Below are positions 41,822 to 49,607 of a stretch of 64,000 nucleotides of DNA, in pieces. Each line of letters begins with the position of its first letter. The stretch's first letter is position 1. Both the position numbers and the translations under genes were made by a program. The stretch comes from JBKBUF01 sp046290815 (lineage in GTDB: Bacteria > Bacteroidota > Bacteroidia > Cytophagales > Cytophagaceae): contig JBKBUF010000017.1 in the NCBI GenBank assembly GCA_046290815.1, positions 1-64,000 of the forward strand. The letters run 5' to 3'. The notes beneath the pieces were generated by a model that did no database searches, had not been told where the DNA came from, and saw nothing but the letters and a program-made list of their open reading frames with translations.

Positions 41822-44386
41822 TTACTTTTTCTTTTTACTGGCCGTTTTCTTTGCCGAAGCTTTCGCTTTTTTAACAGGTGTAGCCTTTTTAACCACTACA
41901 GTCTTTTTTGTGGCTGATTTTTTAGCAGGTGCAGCTTTTTTCACCACAGCCTTTTTCACGGCAGCCTTTTTAGCTGTAGTTTTTTTAGCTACCGCTTTTT
42001 TTGTAGCTGCTTTCTTCGTCACGGTTTTCTTTGCCACTGTTTTTTTAGCTGCTGGTGCTGCTTCTGTTTTCTTAGCTCCGAATCGACCCTTCTTTTCAGG
42101 TACATCCTTTGCCCATTCTATTGCTTCTTCTAAAGTAATGGACTGTGGTTCTCTGCCTTTTGGAATTTTCACGTTTTTCTTGCCAACAGCAATGTATGGT
42201 CCCCAGCGTCCGTTCAACACCTTTACCTCATCATTTTCTTTGAACTCTTTTATTACTTTTTCAGCATCAGCTTTTCTTTTCGCTTCTATTAATTCTATAC
42301 CTCTTTGTTCTTCTATCTCTAAAGGATCATCGATTTTCGGAATAGAATAAAACTTATTGTCATGCCTTATGTATGGCCCAAATCTGCCAATGGCAACAGT
42401 CATTGTTTTGCCTTCGTACGAACCGATATCTCTGGGAAGCTTAAATAATTCAAGTGCATCTTCCAGTGTAAGTGTTTCTATTAACTGACCTTTTCGGAGG
42501 CTGGCAAATTGAGGCTTTTTACCTGTTTCTTCATCAGCTTCTCCGATCTGAACAAGAGGGCCGAATCTTCCAAGTCTTGCAATTACTTTTTCTCCTGTGA
42601 CAGGATGTATACCAAGTTCTTTAGAAGTATTAACCTGAGATCTTTCAATTTCAGAAGTTTTCTCAACTTTTTTATGAAATGCCGAATAAAAAACTTCTAG
42701 CATTTTTTCCCACTTCTTAAGACCTGATGCTATCTCATCAAATTCCTTTTCAACATTTGCCGTAAAAGAGTAATCAGTTATATTAGGAAAGAACTGCATC
42801 AAAAAATCGTTTACAATCATTCCCATATCAGTAGGGAATAACTTCATTTTTTCTGCCCCGGTGGTTTCTGTTTTGTCAAAGCTTTCAATTTTACTGCCTC
42901 TTAAAACAAGTTCTTTGTATTTTCTTTCTTTGCCTTCACGATTTTCTTTAAGCACATATCCTCTTTTCTGGATTGTAGATATTGTCGGAGCATAGGTAGA
43001 TGGTCTGCCTATACCCATTTCTTCCAGTTTCTTTACAAGGCTCGCCTCGGTATATCTTGAAGGAGGTCTTGTAAACCTTTCTACTGCTGTAATTTCTTTC
43101 AGATTTAATTTTTGGCCTACCTTTAAAGGAGGTAGCATTTTGGAGTCTCCATCATCTTCTTCTTCATCGGAAGACTCAATATATACTTTTAAGAAACCTT
43201 CAAATTTTATTACTTCTCCGGTAGCAGTAAGTGTTTCATCAGGTTGAGTGGAGATGCCTATGCTGGCAACAGTTTTCTCTATTTGCGCATCTGCCATCTG
43301 GGACGCAATTGCTCTTTTCCAGATAAGTTCATAAAGCCTTTGTTCATTTCTTTCTTCACCAGCAGATTTAACCGCAAAGTCTGTAGGTCTTATTGCTTCG
43401 TGTGCTTCCTGTGCAGATTGGTTTTTATTGGCAAATTGTCTTGGTTCTGAAAACTCCTTGCCGAATTCTTTTACAATTTCTTTTTCTGCGGCCTGTAATG
43501 CATATTCAGAAAGTGTAACTGAATCAGTTCTCATATAGGAGATTTTACCTGATTCGTAAAGTCTCTGCGCCAAAGTCATTGTTTGAGCAACGCTGAAACC
43601 TAACTTTCTGCTTGCCTCTTGCTGTAGTGTAGAGGTCGTAAATGGAGCCGCCGGGGACCTTTTACTTGGCTTTTTCTCAAGATTTTTAATTGAGAAATCA
43701 GCCCCGATACATTTATTTAAAAAATCGTATGCTTCTTTTTCTGTATCAAATTTGCTACCCAACTCCGCAACCAGAATTTTTCCTTTTTCAACTTCAAACT
43801 CGGCAGATACTTTAAAGGAAGCCTTGGCTTTAAACTGTTCGTACTCTCTTTCTCTTTCTACCACTAGTCTCACAGCAACAGACTGAACTCTACCAGCAGA
43901 AAGTCCGGTTTTTATTTTTTTCCAAAGGATTGGAGATATTTCAAAGCCCACTAACCTGTCAAGTATTCTTCTGGCCTGTTGGGCGTTTACAAGGTCAAGA
44001 TCAATTCCTCTTGGTGATTGTATAGCGTTGGTAATTGCCTGTTTGGTAATTTCTCGGAATACAATTCTTCTCGTCTTTTTATCATTGAGGTTTAATGCCT
44101 CTTTTAAATGCCATGATATTGCCTCTCCTTCACGGTCGTCGTCAGTCGCCAACCAAACCATTTCGGCCTCCTTCGCAAGTTTTTTGAGTTGAGTAACAAC
44201 ATCTTTCTTGTCTTCCGAAATCTCATATGTGGGTTTAAAGCCGTTTTTTATATCAATGGCTTTATCCCCTTTTGGAAGGTCTCTTACATGGCCATAACTT
44301 GATTTTACCAAAAAGTCTTTGCCCAGATAACCCTCTATGGTTTTTGCCTTTGCAGGAGACTCAACTATAACTAAATTTTTTGACAT
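41822..44386 (-). CDS. topA: DNA topoisomerase I with Lys/Ala-rich histone-like tail
   Basis: An 854-residue type IA topoisomerase that relaxes negative supercoils. The Toprim domain (NLVIVESPAKAKTIEGYLG, then WLATDDDREGEAISWHL with the DxDxE-type acid cluster) is intact. The catalytic Tyr lies in ISYMRTDSVTLSEYAL. The C-terminal repeats (GKTMTVAIGRFGPYIRHDNKFYSIP; RWGPYIAVGKKNVKIPKG) replace zinc fingers. The last ~85 residues are a repetitive AKKTVAKK/KKAVVKKA tail like histone H1, probably adding DNA affinity. The coding DNA of the tail (41822-42060) is visibly low-complexity. It lies divergent from sixA. Confidence 0.96.
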   Translation of the reverse strand: MSKNLVIVESPAKAKTIEGYLGKDFLVKSSYGHVRDLPKGDKAIDIKNGFKPTYEISEDKKDVVTQLKKLAKEAEMVWLATDDDREGEAISWHLKEALNLNDKKTRRIVFREITKQAITNAIQSPRGIDLDLVNAQQARRILDRLVGFEISPILWKKIKTGLSAGRVQSVAVRLVVEREREYEQFKAKASFKVSAEFEVEKGKILVAELGSKFDTEKEAYDFLNKCIGADFSIKNLEKKPSKRSPAAPFTTSTLQQEASRKLGFSVAQTMTLAQRLYESGKISYMRTDSVTLSEYALQAAEKEIVKEFGKEFSEPRQFANKNQSAQEAHEAIRPTDFAVKSAGEERNEQRLYELIWKRAIASQMADAQIEKTVASIGISTQPDETLTATGEVIKFEGFLKVYIESSDEEEDDGDSKMLPPLKVGQKLNLKEITAVERFTRPPSRYTEASLVKKLEEMGIGRPSTYAPTISTIQKRGYVLKENREGKERKYKELVLRGSKIESFDKTETTGAEKMKLFPTDMGMIVNDFLMQFFPNITDYSFTANVEKEFDEIASGLKKWEKMLEVFYSAFHKKVEKTSEIERSQVNTSKELGIHPVTGEKVIARLGRFGPLVQIGEADEETGKKPQFASLRKGQLIETLTLEDALELFKLPRDIGSYEGKTMTVAIGRFGPYIRHDNKFYSIPKIDDPLEIEEQRGIELIEAKRKADAEKVIKEFKENDEVKVLNGRWGPYIAVGKKNVKIPKGREPQSITLEEAIEWAKDVPEKKGRFGAKKTEAAPAAKKTVAKKTVTKKAATKKAVAKKTTAKKAAVKKAVVKKAAPAKKSATKKTVVVKKATPVKKAKASAKKTASKKKK

Positions 44387-44485
44387 TGAACTATTTACCT
44401 CATTTTAAATTCCGAAACTCGGGCCAAAGTGATTAAAAATTTTTAAAAAAAACAAACGAAAAAATTTTTTAGTGCATTTATTGGA

Positions 44486-44493
44486 TAAATTTG
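44486..44493 (+). promoter_or_regulatory. Putative Bacteroidota -7 promoter box for sixA
   Basis: TAAATTTG matches TAnnTTTG and lies 50 nt upstream of the chosen ATG in the topA-sixA divergent region. A -33 TTTG is not clear. Confidence 0.42.
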
Positions 44494-44543
44494 CCCCTTC
44501 ATGTTTAATACCCTTATTACCAAAAAAGTAAATTAATGTTTCC

Positions 44544-45038
44544 ATGGGAAAGCTCTTATATCTTGTAAGACACGCAAAATCAGATTGGTCCGTGCCGGGA
44601 CAAAAAGATTTTGATCGTGAATTAAATCACCGTGGAAATGCCGATGCCCCTAAAATGGGAAGAAAACTTTATGATCTCGGTGTAAGGCCTGATTTAATTT
44701 TGTCCAGTCCGGCAGTCCGGGCAAAAATGACAGCTCATTACATGGCGGAGCAGCTTAGGTATGAAACTGAGAATATTGTTCTTGAAGAGGAACTTTACGA
44801 ACCATCTGTCAGGAGCTTTTTAAATGTGATTAACAGACAGAATGATAAGTTTAAATCTTTGATGTTATTCAGTCATAATCCGGCAATAACTTATCTTGCA
44901 GAATATCTGACAAAAGCGCCTATCGGTAATATACCTACATCCGGTGTAGCAGAAGTTGAATTTGACATAGACACCTGGGCGGAAGTTTCAGGTGATGTAG
45001 GGAAATTGAACTGGTTTATTTATCCTAAAAAGATATAA
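44544..45038 (+). CDS. sixA: SixA-type histidine phosphatase
   Basis: A 164-residue histidine phosphatase superfamily protein. The nucleophile motif YLVRHAKSDWS (RHG-type RHA, His near residue 10) is followed by DRELNHRGNADAPKMG, ILSSPAVRAKMTAHY (second Arg) and LFSHNPAITYLAEYL (second catalytic His). SixA removes phosphate from phosphohistidine, as on phosphorelay or PTS proteins. Length fits SixA. The specific target here is unknown. It stands alone, convergent with a small Lys-rich protein gene. Confidence 0.87.
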   Translation: MGKLLYLVRHAKSDWSVPGQKDFDRELNHRGNADAPKMGRKLYDLGVRPDLILSSPAVRAKMTAHYMAEQLRYETENIVLEEELYEPSVRSFLNVINRQNDKFKSLMLFSHNPAITYLAEYLTKAPIGNIPTSGVAEVEFDIDTWAEVSGDVGKLNWFIYPKKI

Positions 45039-45045
45039 ACCTGTT

Positions 45046-45378
45046 TCAGTGGGTTTTAACGTAGTTTTTCTTTTTCTTTCCTACTTTTGATTTAGCAGAG
45101 TTTAATCTTTTGTTACTTACCTTCTCTGCTCGCTTTCTTGTTTGTTTGTCTCTTTTTTCTTTTTCCTGTTTCTGCTTTTTTTGCGCTTTTTCCGCTTCTT
45201 TCTGCTCTTTTGTTTTTCTCGAATCCAAAACCTCCTGATTCATCTGATCTAAATCAGCCTGAGTATTACCTTTCTTTTTCTTTGATCCATTGTCCTGAGC
45301 TAAAGCCGAACATTGAAAGAAAATTATTCCGAAAAAGACCAGAATGGTAAGTTTAACTGCTTTAAAGAAAATTTTCAT
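45046..45378 (-). CDS. Small exported Lys/Glu/Gln-rich protein
   Basis: A 110-residue protein with a signal peptide (MKIFFKAVKLTILVFFGIIFF ... SALAQ, residues 1-28) and a mature part dominated by Lys, Gln, Glu and Arg in helix-friendly spacing (KEQKEAEKAQKKQKQEKEKRD). It is likely a charged single alpha-helix or disordered. No family recognised. It is one of four small basic exported proteins in the window. It lies just below a 20-bp palindrome (45409-45457) that may regulate it. Confidence 0.62.
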   Translation of the reverse strand: MKIFFKAVKLTILVFFGIIFFQCSALAQDNGSKKKKGNTQADLDQMNQEVLDSRKTKEQKEAEKAQKKQKQEKEKRDKQTRKRAEKVSNKRLNSAKSKVGKKKKNYVKTH

Positions 45379-45408
45379 AACAGCATAAGAAAGGTTTATT
45401 CTGTATTA

Positions 45409-45457
45409 TTAACGCAATACCTCCATCAGCATTATATTGATGGAGGTATTGCATTAA
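45409..45457. repeat. Long 20-bp palindrome between two small exported-protein genes
   Basis: TTAACGCAATACCTCCATCA (45409-45428) and TGATGGAGGTATTGCATTAA (45438-45457) are complementary at 19 of 20 positions with a 9-nt loop. A second small palindrome, ATACATAT/ATATGTAT (45457-45464 and 45468-45475), follows. No T-tract is present on the minus strand downstream, so it is not a typical terminator for the minus-strand gene to its right. Cruciform or 5'-leader structure is possible. Confidence 0.75.
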
Positions 45458-45505
45458 TACATATATTATATGTATGCAAATGTAATCAAAAATTTTGTAA
45501 CTCCA

Positions 45506-45889
45506 TTAGTACCAGGAAGCAGCTTTATTCTTTCTCTGGTATTTGCGGGTATTTGATAATACAACAAAAGAATTGTCTCTTGTTTTATTTATACCGGTTT
45601 TAGATGTATCAAAATACCGTTTGCTTGCTTTGGTACCGTAGTTTCCTTTATTTAAGGATATCTGACTTTCTCTATTCATTCTTCTTTCAGCAATTTTCGC
45701 ATCACGGCTTTTTGCTGTAATAACATCTGCTTTTCTGGGTTTCTTTGGTTTTTTCTTTTTTGTTTTTACTTCAATTAATTTTTTTTCCTGAATTGTCATT
45801 TTTCTTGCCGGCGCCTTTGATTGTGCAACCAGTCCTTCCGCCGCAAACAGGAAAGACGCCACCATTGCGGTAAGTATTAACTTTTTCAT
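45506..45889 (-). CDS. Small exported Lys/Arg-rich protein
   Basis: A 127-residue exported protein: signal peptide MKKLILTAMVASFLFAAEG ... VAQ (residues 1-23), then a very basic chain (MTIQEKKLIEVKTKKKKPKKPRKADV, cut by short Ser/Asn stretches) ending KNKAASWY. No family recognised. The length and composition resemble the neighbouring gene at 45046, but the two are not alignable over their length by eye. The cluster suggests a shared envelope or matrix role (inference). Confidence 0.6.
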   Translation of the reverse strand: MKKLILTAMVASFLFAAEGLVAQSKAPARKMTIQEKKLIEVKTKKKKPKKPRKADVITAKSRDAKIAERRMNRESQISLNKGNYGTKASKRYFDTSKTGINKTRDNSFVVLSNTRKYQRKNKAASWY

Positions 45890-46054
45890 CTCCTTCTCTC
45901 ACAGATTATTTATCCACACTCTGTAAAAAGAACAGGATCAGAAATTTATTTGTTATGACAATTTATGAGCCATTGTATATCAGTAGGTAACGCGCCTGTT
46001 TTGTATTGTTGATAAATGAATGGCTTTATTGGATAAAATGATTGGACTGTATAT

Positions 46055-46062
46055 TAGATTTG
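46055..46062 (+). promoter_or_regulatory. Putative Bacteroidota -7 promoter box for the TraB/GumN gene
   Basis: TAGATTTG matches TAnnTTTG and lies 10 nt upstream of the ATG at 46073. A TTG (46030-46032) about 22 nt upstream may serve as -33. Confidence 0.42.
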
Positions 46063-46072
46063 TATTCTTCCT

Positions 46073-46942
46073 ATGAAAAAAACTCAGCTCTGGATTCTGT
46101 TTTTCCTTTTGCCTTTCTCTGTAAAGGCACAATATCCTTCCTTGCTTTGGGAAATAACAGGTAATAATCTTAGTAAACCTTCCTATTTGTTTGGTACCAT
46201 GCATGTAAATGATAAAAGGGTTTTTAATTTTTCTGATTCACTTTTGCTGGCTTTTGATAGCAGTAAAGCATTTGCAGGAGAATTATTGCTTGATCAGAAA
46301 AATATCAACGGTCAGGAGTTGGCTTCAATTATTCTTATGCCAAAAGATACTACTTTGAAAATGTTGATTGGAAAGAAGAATTATAGGAAAGTTAAGAAAA
46401 AAGCCAAAAACAGTCTTGGGGTTTTTGCCATGTTCATTAACAGAATAAAACCTATCTATACTTATTTTGTATTGACGGAAGGCAAGCAAGAAAAGAAAGA
46501 TAATAGCCCAGTGTTGGATAGCTGGCTGCAAACAAAAGCCAAAGAGGAAGGGAAGAATGTGATAGGTATAGAAACCCCAATGGAGCAAATCAAAGCATTG
46601 GATAAAATTTCTCTTAAGGAGCAGGCAAATCTGTTGCTGGAAAGCATAAACAATGAAGATGTTTCTGATAAAGCATTGGAGGATGAAATGTTGGATTTGT
46701 ATATAAGCGGTAATCTTGATGCCGTATATAGTTTTTTTCGCCGGTTTCAAATGCCGGATGGCTTTACAAGATCAGTAGTTATAAACAGGAACCATGTAAT
46801 GGCAGAAAGAATAATGAAGATAATACAGGAGCAACCAACATTTATTGCAGTTGGTGCTGCTCATTTGCCGGGAGAGGAAGGTGTAATTGAGCTTTTACGA
46901 ACACAAGGCTATCAATTGAGGCCTGTTCAGTGCAGAAAATAA
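46073..46942 (+). CDS. Exported TraB/GumN-family protein
   Basis: A 289-residue exported protein with a signal peptide (residues 1-19, PFSVKAQ). The family marks are SYLFGTMHVNDKRVF (conserved G-x-x-H) near the start and FIAVGAAHLPGEEGVIELLRTQGY near the end (second G-x-x-H), plus a middle helical region. TraB/GumN proteins are proposed metalloproteases/peptidases on distant homology grounds; activity here is untested. It is 32 nt upstream of tex and on the same strand, so the two may be cotranscribed. Confidence 0.86.
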   Translation: MKKTQLWILFFLLPFSVKAQYPSLLWEITGNNLSKPSYLFGTMHVNDKRVFNFSDSLLLAFDSSKAFAGELLLDQKNINGQELASIILMPKDTTLKMLIGKKNYRKVKKKAKNSLGVFAMFINRIKPIYTYFVLTEGKQEKKDNSPVLDSWLQTKAKEEGKNVIGIETPMEQIKALDKISLKEQANLLLESINNEDVSDKALEDEMLDLYISGNLDAVYSFFRRFQMPDGFTRSVVINRNHVMAERIMKIIQEQPTFIAVGAAHLPGEEGVIELLRTQGYQLRPVQCRK

Positions 46943-46974
46943 ATTAAAATTTTAATATAACATCAGGTTTAATA

Positions 46975-49203
46975 ATGGTAAGCAACATTTCAAAAATTGC
47001 AATAGAATTAAATATTCCTATACGGAATGTAGAGGCAACAGTCAACTTGCTGGATGAAGGTTCAACGGTACCATTCATTTCAAGGTACAGAAAAGAAGTA
47101 ACAGGTAGTCTGGATGAAGTGCAGATTACCTCAATCAGAGACAGAATTGAACAGTTAAGGGAGCTTGATAAAAGGAGAGAGAGTATTTTAAAATCTATCA
47201 AAGAGCAAAATAAACTTACTCCTGAACTGGAAGAGAAGATCAATGCTGCTGAGACAATGACGGTGCTTGAAGATTTGTATCTGCCCTATAAACCTAAAAG
47301 AAGGACCAAAGCTACCATCGCTAAAGAAAAGGGTCTTGAACCTTTGGCTGCGTTGATATTTGAACAAGGGAAAACAGATGCAGAAAGTGAAGCTGCCAAA
47401 TATATCAATGAAGAAAAGCAGGTAGCTAATGTTGAGGAAGCGCTGGCAGGAGCAAGAGATATAATAGCAGAATGGATCAGTGAAAATCCGGAAGCAAGAG
47501 CACAAATGCGTGAATTATTTTTCAAACAAGCCATTATAAGGTCCAGAGTTATGCCGGGTAAGGAGCAGGAGGGAATCAAGTATAAAGATTATTTTGACTG
47601 GCAGGAGCCGTTGGCGAATGTTGCAGGTCACAGGTTACTTGCCATGCGAAGAGGTGAAAAGGAAATGATATTGTTTCTGGATATTGAGCCTGAAGAAGAA
47701 TCAGCTGTGGCATTGCTAAATAAAATATTTGTGAAAGGAAATAACTCTGCTGCTGAACAGGTTAAAGTGGCAGCTAAGGATTCTTACAAGAGATTATTAA
47801 GGCCGTCAATTGAAACGGAAGTAAGACTTGCAGGTAAAAAGAAAGCTGATGAAGAAGCTATAAAAATTTTTGCTGATAACCTAAGGCAGTTATTACTTGC
47901 AGCCCCGTTAGGGCAAAAAAATGTTCTTGCCATAGACCCCGGATTCAGGACAGGTTGTAAGGTGGTAGTATTAGATAAGCAGGGAAAATTATTGACAAAT
48001 GATACTATTTATCCGCATGAACCGCAGAAGAAAACAAGAGAAGCAGGTAATATCATTCTTGCATTTTGTGATAAATATCAGGTGGAAGCTGTGGCAATAG
48101 GAAATGGTACGGCAGGAAGAGAAACTGAAGCATTTGTTAAGACGCTTGGATTGCCTTCATCTATTCAGGTAGTGATGGTGAATGAAAGTGGAGCATCGAT
48201 ATATTCTGCTTCTGAAGTGGCAAGAGAAGAATTTCCTGACTATGATGTTACCGTAAGAGGTGCGGTATCTATTGGGAGAAGATTAATGGATCCTTTGGCT
48301 GAACTGGTAAAAATAGATCCTAAGTCCATAGGTGTCGGGCAGTATCAGCATGATGTTGATCAGAATGCTTTGAAACAAAGTCTGGATGATGTAGTCGTTA
48401 GCTGTGTAAATAATGTGGGTGTAGAAGTAAATACTGCCAGTAAACAAATACTGACTTATGTGTCCGGATTGGGACCACAGTTAGCGCAAAATATTATCGA
48501 ATACAGAAATCAGAATGGTCCTTTTAAAAGCAGAGAAGAATTGAAGAAGGTGGCCAGAATGGGGGAGAAGGCATTTGAACAGGCTGCAGGATTTTTAAGA
48601 ATAAATAATGGCGTCAATCCTTTAGATGCTTCTGCGGTCCATCCGGAAAGTTACCATATCATTGATAAAATGGCTAAAGATCTTAAGGCAGGTGTTACAG
48701 ATCTGATGAAGAAGTCAGAGTTGAGGAAACTGATAGATCTAAAAACTTATGTTACCGATGCAGTCGGATTGCCTACACTCCAAGATATCATGAAAGAGCT
48801 TGACAAACCTGGAAGAGATCCAAGAGAACAATTTGAGGCTTTTGAATTTGCTGCAGGTATCGAAAAGCCGGAAGACCTGAGACCGGGAATGAAACTTCCT
48901 GGTATTGTAACCAATATTACAAAGTTTGGAGTGTTTATTGATGTTGGAGTGCATCAGGATGGCCTGATACACATAAGCCACCTTTCAGATAAATTCATCA
49001 GTGATCCATCTGAAGTGGTTAAGGTTCATCAGAAGGTTAATGTTACTGTTCTTGAAGTGGATCTTGCAAGAAAGAGGATTTCATTGTCGATGAAATCAGA
49101 ACAAGGGGCAAAAGCTCCGTCAGAAAGAAAACTGGACAAGAAAGAGAAGGAGATGAGTATGGAAGAGAAGCTTGCGATACTGAAAGGTAAATTTAAGAAT
49201 TAA
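46975..49203 (+). CDS. tex: Tex, S1-domain RNA-binding transcription accessory protein
   Basis: A 742-residue Tex protein. The helical N-terminal Tex domain starts SKIAIELNIPIRNVEATVNLLDEG; the YqgF/RNase H-like domain contains LAIDPGFRTGCKVVVLDKQG; a helix-hairpin-helix region follows (LAQNIIEYRNQNGPFKSREELKKV); a C-terminal S1 domain reads PGIVTNITKFGVFIDVGVHQDGLIHISHLSDKF. Tex binds nucleic acid and helps transcription fidelity and stress survival in other bacteria. Domain order and length are normal. An octamer foldback repeat follows the stop and may serve as its terminator. Confidence 0.96.
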   Translation: MVSNISKIAIELNIPIRNVEATVNLLDEGSTVPFISRYRKEVTGSLDEVQITSIRDRIEQLRELDKRRESILKSIKEQNKLTPELEEKINAAETMTVLEDLYLPYKPKRRTKATIAKEKGLEPLAALIFEQGKTDAESEAAKYINEEKQVANVEEALAGARDIIAEWISENPEARAQMRELFFKQAIIRSRVMPGKEQEGIKYKDYFDWQEPLANVAGHRLLAMRRGEKEMILFLDIEPEEESAVALLNKIFVKGNNSAAEQVKVAAKDSYKRLLRPSIETEVRLAGKKKADEEAIKIFADNLRQLLLAAPLGQKNVLAIDPGFRTGCKVVVLDKQGKLLTNDTIYPHEPQKKTREAGNIILAFCDKYQVEAVAIGNGTAGRETEAFVKTLGLPSSIQVVMVNESGASIYSASEVAREEFPDYDVTVRGAVSIGRRLMDPLAELVKIDPKSIGVGQYQHDVDQNALKQSLDDVVVSCVNNVGVEVNTASKQILTYVSGLGPQLAQNIIEYRNQNGPFKSREELKKVARMGEKAFEQAAGFLRINNGVNPLDASAVHPESYHIIDKMAKDLKAGVTDLMKKSELRKLIDLKTYVTDAVGLPTLQDIMKELDKPGRDPREQFEAFEFAAGIEKPEDLRPGMKLPGIVTNITKFGVFIDVGVHQDGLIHISHLSDKFISDPSEVVKVHQKVNVTVLEVDLARKRISLSMKSEQGAKAPSERKLDKKEKEMSMEEKLAILKGKFKN

Positions 49204-49206
49204 AGA

Positions 49207-49327
49207 GTGTTCAATGTTAAGGTGTTCGAGTGTTAGCGTTTTAACACTTTAACACCTTAACACTTTAACACGTGAACACTTTAATAATTTAGCACATGAA
49301 AACATGAACACCTTAACACTTTATCAT
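49207..49327. repeat. Octamer foldback repeat, copy 3 (longest)
   Basis: Left arm units are GTGTTCAA, GTGTTCGA and GTGTTAGC (49207-49237, with one 7-nt unit). The right arm is eleven octamers in register (49240-49327): TTTAACAC, TTTAACAC, CTTAACAC, TTTAACAC, GTGAACAC, TTTAATAA, TTTAGCAC, ATGAAAAC, ATGAACAC, CTTAACAC and TTTATCAT. The arms are inverse-complementary and can fold. It lies between tex and a 37-residue minus-strand lipoprotein whose last codons are part of it. Confidence 0.85.
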
Positions 49328-49426
49328 TTTTTCAGCTTTATCATGCTTCATATAGGTTGGGCAAGTTCTGTGTGATGAGCAGGAAGCCATTACAATTACG
49401 AAGGTCATTAGTAATAATATTCTCAT
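49313..49426 (-). CDS. Tiny lipoprotein (37 residues)
   Basis: An intact frame of 37 codons: MRILLLMTFVIVMASC is a lipoprotein signal with a lipobox ending at Cys16, followed by SSHRTCPTYMKHDKAEKMIKC. The short mature chain (about 21 residues) carries two further Cys residues. The stop codon lies inside the octamer foldback repeat, and MIKC is repeat-encoded. No family recognised. It could be a real small lipoprotein or a decayed gene; the intact lipobox favours a real gene. Its leader overlaps the 280-nt space before the next plus-strand gene. Confidence 0.55.
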   Translation of the reverse strand: MRILLLMTFVIVMASCSSHRTCPTYMKHDKAEKMIKC

Positions 49427-49607
49427 AAAATACCTGGTTAATTTTTTACAACAATCTTGTTATACGCTAAAATACGATTTAAGGTTTTTTTATTTTTTTA
49501 GTTGTCTGCAATTGTTTGTTTTTCTGGGGATTAATTCCTGTAATTAACTATTCAGAATTCTCATAGGTTCTCCTTTTACAGTGGTGAGGAAATAAAATAA
49601 TCGTGCT
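49427..49607. other. AT-rich leader region, no gene seen
   Basis: This 181-nt stretch lies between the tiny minus-strand lipoprotein and the plus-strand T9SS gene. It is AT-rich with T-runs and has no repeat or clear promoter box that I can assign, though divergent promoters must lie here. Confidence 0.45.

Noticed and set aside
41910..42350. 146-residue Ala/Phe-rich plus-strand open frame
   Set aside because: It is antisense to the Lys/Ala-rich tail of topA; the low-complexity coding DNA opens frames on the other strand. No start context or family.
46325..46750. 141-residue minus-strand open frame
   Set aside because: It is antisense to the TraB/GumN gene and rich in aromatic residues, as expected for a shadow frame.
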